In this document: positions 1 to 5,753 of the stretch, one piece after another
Layout: every line of letters starts with the position of its first letter
Position numbering within the stretch: position 1 is the first letter of the stretch
NCBI GenBank assembly: GCA_946482385.1
Contig: CAMLRI010000167.1
Span: 1 to 5,753 of the forward strand
Direction of reading: 5' to 3'
Length of the DNA stretch: 5,753 nt
From: an uncultured Cellvibrio sp.
GTDB lineage: Bacteria; Pseudomonadota; Gammaproteobacteria; Pseudomonadales; Cellvibrionaceae
The notes under the pieces: generated by a model
What the model was told of the DNA's origin: nothing
The model's input: only the letters and a program-made list of their open reading frames with translations
Databases searched by the model: none
Made by a program: the position numbers and the translations under genes

Positions 1-2
1 CC

Positions 3-1439
3 GAATTTCTGGAAATGTGTTTTGCCCGCGGTGTGTCCGACTATTTGATTAAGCCGGTTAACTTATCGTTGCTGGCATTAAAAGTGGCTGCGCTGATTCG
101 TGCAGTGGAACTGCAAAAAGTGATTCGTCTGCAAAATGCCGAACTGGAACATTTTAAGCAGGAAGCCGAGCGCGAAGAGGCAGTTGCTAAATTTATTTAC
201 GAATATTTGTTGCGCCAAAACGACGAGCTGATGGATGGCATCACCATAGCCATGCGCCCGTCGCGCTCCTTCAGTGGCGATATTGCCCTGGCTAAATTCG
301 CCCCCAGTGGCGATTTGTTTTTTTTGCTGGCCGACGCCACAGGCCACGGTTTATCGGCAGCCATTACCATCATGCCGGTGGTATCTATTTTTACCAGCAT
401 GGTCGCCAAGGGTTTTGATGTGCAATCCATCGCAATAGAAATGAACCGCAAGCTATTGCACGACACCCCGGAGGATAGGTTTGTTGCAGCAGCATTGGTG
501 CATATTCGCCGTGGGCGCAATGAGATTAGTGTATGGAACGGCGGTATCCCGGTGGTGGCCTGGATTGACCAGGGTGAAATCCAGTGCGAATTTACCTCGC
601 GCCATATGGCCCTGGGAATTTTGGAAGACGATGCTTTCGACGCCCATGTGGAGTCCTGGGCCATGCCTGCCAGTGGCAGTTTATTGATGTGTACCGACGG
701 CCTGCTGGAAGAGCCGAATTTGCAGGGCGAATGTTTTTCTCGTCAGCGCTTGGATCGGTTGATTGCGGCCCGCCCCCAGTCCCTGGTCAGTGAAATATTT
801 GCCGCCCTGGATAACCACTCGGCTGGTCAGGGGTATCGCGATGATGTTTCTGTGTGCCTGCTGAGTCCGGCCGATATGGTGCCCGGTGGCGTATGTAGCC
901 TGGACGGTCTGCCGGTACAAAGTTGGTACGAAGATGAGTTGTCGAGCTTTTCCTGGTCGGTGAGTTTGTCGGGTAAAAAAATTGCCAAATGCGAACTCTC
1001 GCCGCTGTGCAATAAATTTTTGCAGTATGTCGGTATTAGCCAGTACAGCTGCCAAATGGCATTTATTGTAGTGAGTGAAATGGTGCACAACGCCATAGAC
1101 CACGGGCTGCTGGGGTTGGATTCCGCCATCAAAGCCCAGCCAGATGGTTTTACCCGCTATTTCCATTTGCGCGAGCAACGCTTGGGGCAATTGCAGGGCA
1201 GCGATCAGGTAGAACTGCAGCTATCCTTGGAAACAACCCCCGAGGGCGCCGAGTTGGCGATAGTAGTTAAAGATACGGGGCCAGGCTGGGATTACCAGGG
1301 CCACACCCAGGTTGGCGATGAGCATGTCTATGGCCGCGGCCTGATGTTGGTGCGCGGCCTGGCCAAACGCTTGCAAATTTATCCGCCGGGCAATCACATT
1401 CGGGTGGTCATCCCTGTGGATGTGGGGGAATACCATTAA
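3..1439 (+). CDS. Response regulator with PP2C/SpoIIE phosphatase and GHKL kinase domains (HsbR-like), 5' truncated
   Basis: The gene enters from the left edge; 478 codons are visible in an open frame from base 3 to a TAA stop. The ATG at 15 lies inside a receiver domain, so it is not the start. Numbering from the first visible residue: the receiver's end is marked by Lys17-Pro18 (DYLIKP), then a charged helical, probably coiled-coil linker (about 32-70). A PP2C/SpoIIE phosphatase domain (about 85-290) has metal-binding Asp93 in SGD, Asp111 in DATGHG, Asp232 in TDGL and Asp280-Asp281 in YRDD. A GHKL ATPase domain of the anti-sigma-kinase type (about 320-475) has N-box Asn363 (MVHNAIDHG), Asp424 (DTGPGW) and glycine loop 444-446 (GRGL). 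All catalytic residues look intact. Known family: such proteins (Pseudomonas HsbR) dephosphorylate or phosphorylate a STAS anti-anti-sigma protein in partner switching. The partner is not visible and might lie upstream. Roughly 100 N-terminal residues, including the phospho-acceptor Asp, are missing from view. The domain call is firm; the target is inferred. Confidence 0.93.
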   Translation, partial: EFLEMCFARGVSDYLIKPVNLSLLALKVAALIRAVELQKVIRLQNAELEHFKQEAEREEAVAKFIYEYLLRQNDELMDGITIAMRPSRSFSGDIALAKFAPSGDLFFLLADATGHGLSAAITIMPVVSIFTSMVAKGFDVQSIAIEMNRKLLHDTPEDRFVAAALVHIRRGRNEISVWNGGIPVVAWIDQGEIQCEFTSRHMALGILEDDAFDAHVESWAMPASGSLLMCTDGLLEEPNLQGECFSRQRLDRLIAARPQSLVSEIFAALDNHSAGQGYRDDVSVCLLSPADMVPGGVCSLDGLPVQSWYEDELSSFSWSVSLSGKKIAKCELSPLCNKFLQYVGISQYSCQMAFIVVSEMVHNAIDHGLLGLDSAIKAQPDGFTRYFHLREQRLGQLQGSDQVELQLSLETTPEGAELAIVVKDTGPGWDYQGHTQVGDEHVYGRGLMLVRGLAKRLQIYPPGNHIRVVIPVDVGEYH

Positions 1440-1514
1440 TTTGTTAGGGTTTGAATTTTTCAGGGTTTAGTTTTGCGCAGTGGCTGTGCATTTATGTTGG
1501 TGTAACTTTTTTAT

Positions 1515-1517
1515 GGA
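1515..1517 (+). promoter_or_regulatory. Ribosome binding site of cheY
   Basis: A GGA followed by an A-rich stretch sits 8 nt before the ATG at 1526. It is only a partial match to AGGAGG. It matters because it supports the short CheY start over the in-frame upstream TTG at 1451. Confidence 0.5.
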
Positions 1518-1525
1518 AAAAGATT

Positions 1526-1891
1526 ATGAGTAAACAGGTATTGATCGTCGATGATTCTGTGTCCGTGCGACAAATGGTTGAAGCCACGCTAAAGACAGCC
1601 GGCTACACAGTGACTGCTGCCAAAGATGGAGTGGAAGCGCTTAATTTTTGCCAAGCCAATAGCTACGATTTTATTTTGACTGATCAAAATATGCCGAATA
1701 TGGATGGCCTGACATTTATTAAATCGGCCCGTGCATTAGCCGCCCATGCGCGCACGCCCATTGTCATGCTCACCACCGAAGCCAGCGATGCCATGAAGGC
1801 CCAGGGCCGCGCCGCCGGTGCAACTGGCTGGATGGTAAAACCCTTTGACCCCATGAAACTGCTTGAGGTGGCGAAAAAAGTCATGGGTTAA
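1526..1891 (+). CDS. cheY: CheY chemotaxis response regulator (single receiver domain)
   Basis: This is a 121-residue stand-alone receiver domain, close to the usual CheY length, with no output domain. Acidic pocket residues Asp9-Asp10 are in VDDS, the phospho-acceptor is Asp53 (LTDQNMP), the switch residue is Thr83 (MLTTE) and the conserved lysine is Lys105 (VKPF). Trp102 stands where E. coli CheY has Tyr106, a common variant in this CheY subgroup. The start at 1526 is chosen because MSKQVLIVDD begins directly with the first beta strand and a modest Shine-Dalgarno (GGA at 1515-1517) lies 8 nt upstream. Extending in frame to TTG 1451 would add 25 residues foreign to the family. CheY takes phosphate from CheA and, when phosphorylated, binds the flagellar switch or another target. 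It lies 86 nt after the phosphatase/kinase regulator and 66 nt before cheA, probably in one transcript. The cheA-adjacent position supports a chemotaxis role rather than a generic single-domain regulator. Confidence 0.95.
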   Translation: MSKQVLIVDDSVSVRQMVEATLKTAGYTVTAAKDGVEALNFCQANSYDFILTDQNMPNMDGLTFIKSARALAAHARTPIVMLTTEASDAMKAQGRAAGATGWMVKPFDPMKLLEVAKKVMG

Positions 1892-1894
1892 ATT

Positions 1895-1917
1895 TGCGGG
1901 AAGCCATGGCTTCCGCA
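1895..1917 (+). other. Stem-loop in the cheY-cheA intergenic gap
   Basis: The perfect 14-nt palindrome GAAGCCATGGCTTC (1900-1913) is flanked by complementary TGCG and CGCA arms, with one unpaired G on the left. Together they make an interrupted stem of about 9-10 bp with a small loop. It begins 3 nt after the cheY stop. No T-run follows it (the next bases are GTAAAGG), so it is not a standard intrinsic terminator. It may protect or define the end of the cheY part of the message, or it may be chance. It lies about 30 nt upstream of the cheA ribosome binding site and does not cover it. Confidence 0.4.
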
Positions 1918-1945
1918 GTAAAGGAATTGGGGTTATAGCGTCGGC

Positions 1946-1949
1946 AGGG
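1946..1949 (+). promoter_or_regulatory. Ribosome binding site of cheA
   Basis: AGGG ends 8 nt before the ATG at 1958, a normal spacing. A second AGG (1952-1954) is too close to that ATG but would suit the in-frame ATG at 1970, so either Met1 or Met5 could be used. The difference is four residues outside the HPt fold. Confidence 0.5.
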
Positions 1950-1957
1950 TCAGGCAT

Positions 1958-3934
1958 ATGTCCATTGACATGAAACAATTTTACGCCGTGTTTTTCGAGG
2001 AGAGCCAGGAACACCTGGGCGAAATGGAGCAGCTATTGCTGGCTATGGATGTGGCCAATCCGGATACCGAAGCGTTAAACAGTGTATTTCGTGCAGCCCA
2101 CTCCATTAAAGGCGGCAGCGGCATTTTTGGTTTTGATGCCCTGGGCAGTGTGACCCATATTATGGAGAACCTGCTCGATAAATTGCGCAAGGGTGAAATG
2201 CAAATAACCCGCGCCATGGTCGATTTATTTTTGCGTTCGCTGGATCAGCTCGGCGCCATACTGGCCGCTTACCGCCAGCAGCAACCCATTGATTGGGCTG
2301 CCGTGCATCGCCTTAGCAGTGAGCTGGAGGCAGTTACTGCCGGTGGCAATAGCCCCGCAAATCCGCAACAGGAAGCGCAGGACGGCTATGGTTTTTTTGC
2401 CGCCGCCCCAACCACCTCAAGCGATGATGGCTACGGTTTTTTTGATGCGCCAGCCAGCACCCCAGGCGATGATGCCTACGGTTTTTTTGCCGAACCTGTC
2501 GCCGATGACGGCTATGGTTTTTTTGCCGAGCCAACCCCCGCAGCGACAACCGGGCAAGCCTCGGCCGATGCCGATATCGAAGCCTATATGCAGGATTTGG
2601 TGGCCCCGGTTGCTGTGCCTCATGCCCCAGGCAAACCTGTGGCTGCTGCACCAGCCAATACCGCCAGTGCCGCCCCCCCGCAAGCCGCTCATGCCGACAA
2701 ACAGGAGCCGCACAAAACCACCACTAAAACCAAAGCCGGCGATGGCGTGAGTGTGGAAAGCTCCAGCATTCGCGTGGATGTTGCCAAGGTGGATCAGCTG
2801 ATTAATTTGGTGGGCGAAATTGTTATTACCCAATCCATGATGAGCTTACTGGGCAAAAGCCTGGATGGCGCACTCGCCGAAAAATTCCAAACAGTCGCCA
2901 ATGAACTGGAGCGCAACACCCGCGAAATCCAGGAAGCGGTGATGTCCATCCGCATGCTGCCGGTGTCTTTTGTATTCAATCGTTTTCCCCGTGTGGTGCG
3001 CGACCTGGCCAGCAAACTGGGCAAGGAAATCGAATTGGTGATCGAAGGTGGCGAAACTGAATTGGATAAGGGGCTCACCGAAAAATTGGTAGATCCTTTA
3101 ACCCATTTGGTGCGCAACAGCATAGATCACGGCATTGAACCGGCAGAGCAGCGCCTGGCTATGGGTAAAAATCCTGTGGGCAAGGTGGTGCTGCGCGCGG
3201 CACAGCAGGGCGGCAATATTGTTATCAGCATCAGCGACGACGGCGGTGGCCTCAACCGCGAGCGCATACTCGCCAAAGCCCGCGAAAATAATATTCCCAT
3301 TGGCGACAACCCCCGCGATGAAGATATTTGGCAGCTGATTTTCGCCCCGGGGTTTTCCACCGCCGCCCAGGTGACCGATGTGTCGGGGCGCGGTGTGGGC
3401 ATGGATGTCGTGAAGCGCAATGTGCAGGCCTTGGGCGGCCGTATTGATATTGAATCCCGCGCAGGTGAGGGCGCCACATTTACCATTCATTTGCCACTCA
3501 CCCTGGCGATTGTCGATGGCATGTGTGTGTCGGTGGGCGAACAAATTTTTATTGTGCCTCTGGTGCATATTGTCGAATCCATGCAGCCCTCGGCCCAGGA
3601 TATAAAAACCATCGCCGCTGATGACCAGCTTTTGCATGTGCGCAATGAATACTGGCCGATATTGCCGCTACATAAAATCATGCAGTTGGATAGCCAATTT
3701 AGCGACCCCAGCCAGGGGGTGGTGGTGTTAATAGAATCCAGCAAACACCGCTTTGCCTTGTTTGTCGATGGCCTGGTGGGGCAACAGCAGGTGGTGATTA
3801 AAAGTTTGGAGCAGCATTACAAGCGCGTGCAGGGCATTGCCGGCGCCACCATTATGGGCGATGGCAGTGTGGCGTTAATTCTCGATGTGGAATCGCTGGC
3901 TTTATCGGTGGCGCAGCCAGTAGTTGTTGCTTAG
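1958..3934 (+). CDS. cheA: CheA chemotaxis sensor histidine kinase
   Basis: A 658-residue cytoplasmic kinase that autophosphorylates in response to MCP/CheW arrays and passes the phosphate to CheY. P1 (HPt, about 1-110) carries the phospho-accepting His48 in AHSIKGG. A low-complexity Ala/Pro-rich linker follows (about 125-265) with four YGFF motifs (Tyr144, 159, 174, 186) and a short amphipathic-looking segment at 204-215. No recognisable P2 CheY-binding domain is seen there. P3, the dimerisation helices, starts near 266. P4, the GHKL ATPase, has N-box Asn387 (HLVRNSIDHG), Asp427-Asp428 in SDDGGG and the glycine loop from Gly477 (GRGVGMDVV). P5, the CheW-like regulatory domain, runs from about 512 (LPLTLAIVDGM) to the C-terminus. 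All kinase motifs are intact and the length is normal. The ATG at 1958 is taken as start; AGGG at 1946-1949 lies 8 nt upstream. Met5 is a possible alternative start. The stop is TAG. cheW follows after 34 nt. Confidence 0.97.
   Translation: MSIDMKQFYAVFFEESQEHLGEMEQLLLAMDVANPDTEALNSVFRAAHSIKGGSGIFGFDALGSVTHIMENLLDKLRKGEMQITRAMVDLFLRSLDQLGAILAAYRQQQPIDWAAVHRLSSELEAVTAGGNSPANPQQEAQDGYGFFAAAPTTSSDDGYGFFDAPASTPGDDAYGFFAEPVADDGYGFFAEPTPAATTGQASADADIEAYMQDLVAPVAVPHAPGKPVAAAPANTASAAPPQAAHADKQEPHKTTTKTKAGDGVSVESSSIRVDVAKVDQLINLVGEIVITQSMMSLLGKSLDGALAEKFQTVANELERNTREIQEAVMSIRMLPVSFVFNRFPRVVRDLASKLGKEIELVIEGGETELDKGLTEKLVDPLTHLVRNSIDHGIEPAEQRLAMGKNPVGKVVLRAAQQGGNIVISISDDGGGLNRERILAKARENNIPIGDNPRDEDIWQLIFAPGFSTAAQVTDVSGRGVGMDVVKRNVQALGGRIDIESRAGEGATFTIHLPLTLAIVDGMCVSVGEQIFIVPLVHIVESMQPSAQDIKTIAADDQLLHVRNEYWPILPLHKIMQLDSQFSDPSQGVVVLIESSKHRFALFVDGLVGQQQVVIKSLEQHYKRVQGIAGATIMGDGSVALILDVESLALSVAQPVVVA
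2381..2533 (+). repeat. Four D-(G/A)-Y-G-F-F linker repeats in CheA
   Basis: Inside cheA, four short units begin at 2381, 2426, 2471 and 2507, each encoding Asp, Gly or Ala, Tyr, Gly, Phe, Phe. The tyrosines are 15, 15 and 12 residues apart. Three of the four are followed by Ala, and the last two by Ala-Glu-Pro. Each is encoded with GGT TTT TTT, giving identical T7 tracts at 2392-2398, 2437-2443, 2482-2488 and 2518-2524. The surroundings are Ala/Pro/Asp-rich and probably disordered. From memory, similar Gly-(Tyr/Phe)-Gly-Phe-Phe repeats occur in CheA linkers of some beta- and gammaproteobacteria. Their role is unknown to me. Confidence 0.9.
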
Positions 3935-3968
3935 CGGTTAATTATATAAAGGATAGGGCGGATCAGTT

Positions 3969-4439
3969 ATGAGCAATTCACAGGAATTTTTAACTTTTAC
4001 CCTGGGGGATGAGCAGTATGCGATTGATATCCTCACGGTAAAAGAAATTCGCGGTTATGAATCTGTTACCAAAATAGCCAATGCGCCGCCCTTCATTAAA
4101 GGTGTTATCAATTTGCGTGGCGATATAGTGCCCATTGTGGATTTACGCATTAAGTTCAATGTGGGGCAGGCCAGTTACGATGAATTCACTATTGTCATAG
4201 TGCTGCATATCCACAACCGCATTGTGGGTGTGGTGGTCGATGGCGTTTCCGATGTGGTGAGCCTAACCCAGGAACAGTTGCGCCCGCCGCCCGATTTTGG
4301 TGTTGCTTTCGATAGCCGCTATTTACTGGGGTTGGCCACCGTCAATGAGCAAATGATTATTTTGGTGGATATTAATGAACTTATCGCCAGTGAAGAACTG
4401 GGCTTGTTTGATACTGCTGCTGCCGCAACCGGCCACTAA
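3969..4439 (+). CDS. cheW: CheW chemotaxis coupling protein
   Basis: A 156-residue single CheW domain, the usual length for the family, which bridges MCP receptor tips to the P5 domain of CheA in the cytoplasmic array. The family signature is clear: [12 protein letters not shown] near the N-terminus, VKEIRGYE at 24-31, [16 protein letters not shown] at 45-60 with Arg50 of the NLRG motif, and [10 protein letters not shown] at 87-96. A short C-terminal tail ([10 protein letters not shown]) follows the domain. The ATG at 3969 is preceded by AGGG (3955-3958) with 10 nt spacing, slightly long. The coding sequence starts 34 nt after cheA. Its stop codon overlaps the ribosome binding site of the following MCP gene, so the two are probably translated in a coupled way. 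The protein is soluble, with no signal peptide or membrane segment. Confidence 0.96.
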   Translation: MSNSQEFLTFTLGDEQYAIDILTVKEIRGYESVTKIANAPPFIKGVINLRGDIVPIVDLRIKFNVGQASYDEFTIVIVLHIHNRIVGVVVDGVSDVVSLTQEQLRPPPDFGVAFDSRYLLGLATVNEQMIILVDINELIASEELGLFDTAAAATGH

Positions 4440-4443
4440 GGAG
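4438..4443 (+). promoter_or_regulatory. Ribosome binding site of the MCP gene, overlapping the cheW stop
   Basis: AAGGAG shares its first two bases with the TAA stop of cheW and lies 8 nt before the ATG at 4452. It is the strongest Shine-Dalgarno in the window. It fixes the MCP start and points to translational coupling of cheW and the receptor. Confidence 0.85.
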
Positions 4444-4451
4444 TGATACCC

Positions 4452-5753
4452 ATGAACCTGATTAATACATTGTTAAACAAAGGCGATAGCAAACTGGTAA
4501 AGGTGGCGGAGCAAGAGCTGGCCGATATGCGCGGCCAATTGGCTGCTATTCACAAATCCCAGGCGGTAATTGAGTTTACTTTGGATGGCACCATCCTCAC
4601 CGCCAATGCCAATTTTTTAGCGGCCATGGGCTACCAGCTGGATGAAGTTAAAGGCCGCCATCACAGCATGTTTGTCGATGAGCAATATCGCAGCAGCCAG
4701 GAGTACCGCGATTTTTGGCTTAAGCTGGGGCGCGGCGAGTTCCAGGCGGGGCAGTTCAAGCGGGTGGGGCGGGGCGGTAAAGAAGTGTGGATTCAAGCCA
4801 GCTACAACCCCATTATCGGCGAAGGCAACCGCCCGCTGAAGGTGGTGAAGTACGCTTCAGATATCACCGAAGAAATGCTCAAAAAAAACCAGGCGCAGCA
4901 GCAATTAAATCGCGTGTTGGGTGCCCTGGGTTCCACCTCTTCCAATGTCATGGTCGCCGATCCCAATCGGGTAATTGTGTATATGAATGCGGCGGTAGAA
5001 AAAATGCTGCGCAGTGTGGAGCACGAATTGCGCAAAGCACTGCCGCATTTTGCGGTGGATAAAGTGATCGGCAGTAATATTGATATTTTTCACCGCAACC
5101 CCGCGCACCAAATGCATTTGCTGGCCAATTTGCGCGATACCTACGCCAGCCAGATTACCGTTGCCGGCATAGTATTCAAATTGATTGTTAACCCGATTTT
5201 TTCCGATACCGGCGAGCGCCTGGGTACAGTGGTGGAATGGATTGACCGCACCAAAGAGGTGGCGGCCGAACACGAGTTGAGCCGTATCCTCGGCGCTTTG
5301 GAAACCACCACGACTAATGTGATGATCGCCGACACCGAGCGCAAGATTATTTACATGAATAAATCGGTAGAGAACATGCTGCGTGTGGCCGAGGCGGATA
5401 TCCGTATGGTGTTACCGCATTTTGCGGTAGATAAAATTGTCGGTAGCAATATGGATATATTCCATAAGAACCCCATGCATCAAATGAAATTATTGGAAAA
5501 CCTTAGCACCACCTACACCGGTAATATTGTGGTGGGTAAACGCCATTTCCGCTTGGTGGCCAATCCTATTTTTTCCAAAGATGGTACGCGCCTTGGCTCG
5601 GTGGTGGAGTGGCTCGACCGCACCGCCGAGGTGGCGGTGGAGGCAGAAGTGAATACCTTGGTACAAGCGGCAGCAGCGGGCAACTTTAGCGAGCGCATAG
5701 TTACCGAAGGTAAGTCCGGTTTCTTCCTTAACCTGGCACAGGGTTTGAACAGC
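4452..5753 (+). CDS. Cytoplasmic PAS-containing methyl-accepting chemotaxis protein, 3' truncated
   Basis: The first 434 codons are visible, open to the right edge. An N-terminal charged helix (about 1-35) leads into a PAS domain (about 35-140: FTLDGTILTANANF through KVVKYASDITEE). This resembles the PAS domains of BdlA-type and Aer-like soluble receptors. Two adjoining copies of a 124-residue PAS-like unit follow (152-275 and 276-399), sharing blocks such as LPHFAVDK, GSN-DIFH, NPIFS and VVEW-DRT. From 400 on, a segment of the type seen at the start of HAMP linkers appears (NTLVQAAAAGNFSERI, then GKSGFF). The methyl-accepting signalling domain itself would lie beyond the window, so the MCP call rests on domain type and on position directly after cheW. 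No transmembrane segment or signal peptide is present, so the receptor is probably cytoplasmic. The ligand is unknown: PAS domains of such receptors may hold haem, flavin or nothing, and I cannot assign a cofactor from the sequence. A diguanylate cyclase or kinase output is a less likely alternative. Confidence 0.88.
   Translation, partial: MNLINTLLNKGDSKLVKVAEQELADMRGQLAAIHKSQAVIEFTLDGTILTANANFLAAMGYQLDEVKGRHHSMFVDEQYRSSQEYRDFWLKLGRGEFQAGQFKRVGRGGKEVWIQASYNPIIGEGNRPLKVVKYASDITEEMLKKNQAQQQLNRVLGALGSTSSNVMVADPNRVIVYMNAAVEKMLRSVEHELRKALPHFAVDKVIGSNIDIFHRNPAHQMHLLANLRDTYASQITVAGIVFKLIVNPIFSDTGERLGTVVEWIDRTKEVAAEHELSRILGALETTTTNVMIADTERKIIYMNKSVENMLRVAEADIRMVLPHFAVDKIVGSNMDIFHKNPMHQMKLLENLSTTYTGNIVVGKRHFRLVANPIFSKDGTRLGSVVEWLDRTAEVAVEAEVNTLVQAAAAGNFSERIVTEGKSGFFLNLAQGLNS
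4905..5276 (+). repeat. PAS-like tandem unit, copy 1 (MCP residues 152-275)
   Basis: This is the first of two directly adjoining 372-base units in the receptor gene. It aligns without gaps to the second at a fixed offset of 124 residues, with about 75 of 124 positions identical by hand count. The start of the unit is set at LNRVLGAL, matched by LSRILGAL in copy 2. Confidence 0.88.
5277..5648 (+). repeat. PAS-like tandem unit, copy 2 (MCP residues 276-399)
   Basis: This is the second unit, identical in length to the first and joined to it with no spacer. The best conserved blocks are LPHFAVDK, the GSN-DIFH-NP-HQM segment and NPIFS through EVA. The N-terminal helix and the region around residues 361-366 differ most from copy 1. 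The DNA has drifted at many codon third positions, so the duplication is not recent. Confidence 0.88.

Noticed and set aside
15..17. ATG near the left edge as the start of the phosphatase/kinase regulator.
   Set aside because: The frame is open upstream to base 3, and the encoded sequence around it is the end of a receiver domain, so the true start lies outside the window.
318..325. T8 tract in the phosphatase domain of the first gene as a phase-variation site.
   Set aside because: A single 8-nt tract is short, encodes the expected Leu-Phe-Phe-Leu of the PP2C core strand, and no frame disruption is seen.
1451..1525. In-frame upstream extension of cheY from a TTG codon, adding 25 hydrophobic and aromatic residues.
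   Set aside because: The CheY fold starts at MSKQVLIVDD. The added residues match nothing in the family, and the ATG at 1526 has an acceptable ribosome binding site.
1440..1525. Possible promoter (sigma-70, FliA or sigma-54 type) in the 86-nt gap before cheY.
   Set aside because: I found no convincing -35/-10 pair, no TAAA...GCCGATAA-like FliA site and no GG-N10-GC. The best pair (TTTTGC and TATGTT) is too weak to report.
1829..1831. Trp102 of CheY at the position of E. coli Tyr106 as a missing key residue.
   Set aside because: Trp at this aromatic switch position is common in CheY proteins outside the enterics, so it is not a defect.
2289..2750. A 153-codon open frame inside cheA on the same strand.
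   Set aside because: It is proline-rich, has no recognisable domain, and arises from the repetitive linker DNA read in another frame. It is kept only as the possible product of slippage noted in the findings.
3098..3637. Long antisense open frame (179 codons) opposite the CheA kinase domain; others lie at 681-1190 and 2417-2833.
   Set aside because: These are mirror frames of strongly conserved genes. They have no domain resemblance and no plausible operon context.
3924..3950. AT-rich TATATAAA stretch between cheA and cheW as an internal promoter.
   Set aside because: No acceptable -35 element occurs at proper spacing; the TTGTTG and TTGCTT candidates are too close. An AT-rich gap before a ribosome binding site is unremarkable.

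Overview
The window is a run of chemotaxis and signal-transduction genes, all on the + strand, from what looks like a gammaproteobacterium. Moderate GC by eye, a preference for TTT (Phe) and TTG (Leu) codons, and the gene types suggest a Cellvibrionales-like organism (Cellvibrio or Saccharophagus type). That assignment is an inference from style and remembered family resemblance, not from a search. No mobile element, RNA gene, CRISPR array or sign of recent gene transfer was seen, and coding density is very high.

Layout: (1) 3-1439, the C-terminal part of a response regulator whose output is a PP2C/SpoIIE-type phosphatase followed by a GHKL anti-sigma-type kinase domain (HsbR-like), cut by the left edge. 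(2) An 86-nt gap, then cheY at 1526-1891. (3) A 66-nt gap holding a small stem-loop, then cheA at 1958-3934. (4) A 34-nt gap, then cheW at 3969-4439. (5) A 12-nt gap, then the first 434 codons of a soluble methyl-accepting chemotaxis protein (MCP) with one PAS domain and two tandem copies of a 124-residue PAS-like unit, cut by the right edge at the start of a HAMP-like linker. No gap between genes exceeds 90 bases.

How the parts fit: the PAS-containing MCP would sense a cytoplasmic cue. CheW couples it to the CheA kinase. CheA autophosphorylates on His48 and passes the phosphate to Asp53 of CheY, which acts on the flagellar motor or another output. The upstream phosphatase/kinase regulator belongs to the partner-switching class, which normally acts on a STAS-domain anti-anti-sigma factor. 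Its position suggests shared regulation of motility or biofilm behaviour and chemosensing. The methylation enzymes (CheR, CheB, CheD) are not in the window and may lie downstream.

The most unusual sequence feature is in CheA. The stretch where a CheY-binding P2 domain usually sits is a low-complexity linker carrying four D-(G/A)-Y-G-F-F motifs, each encoded with an identical T7 tract. Otherwise this is a fairly ordinary chemosensory operon, and I do not see a wholly new system in it.
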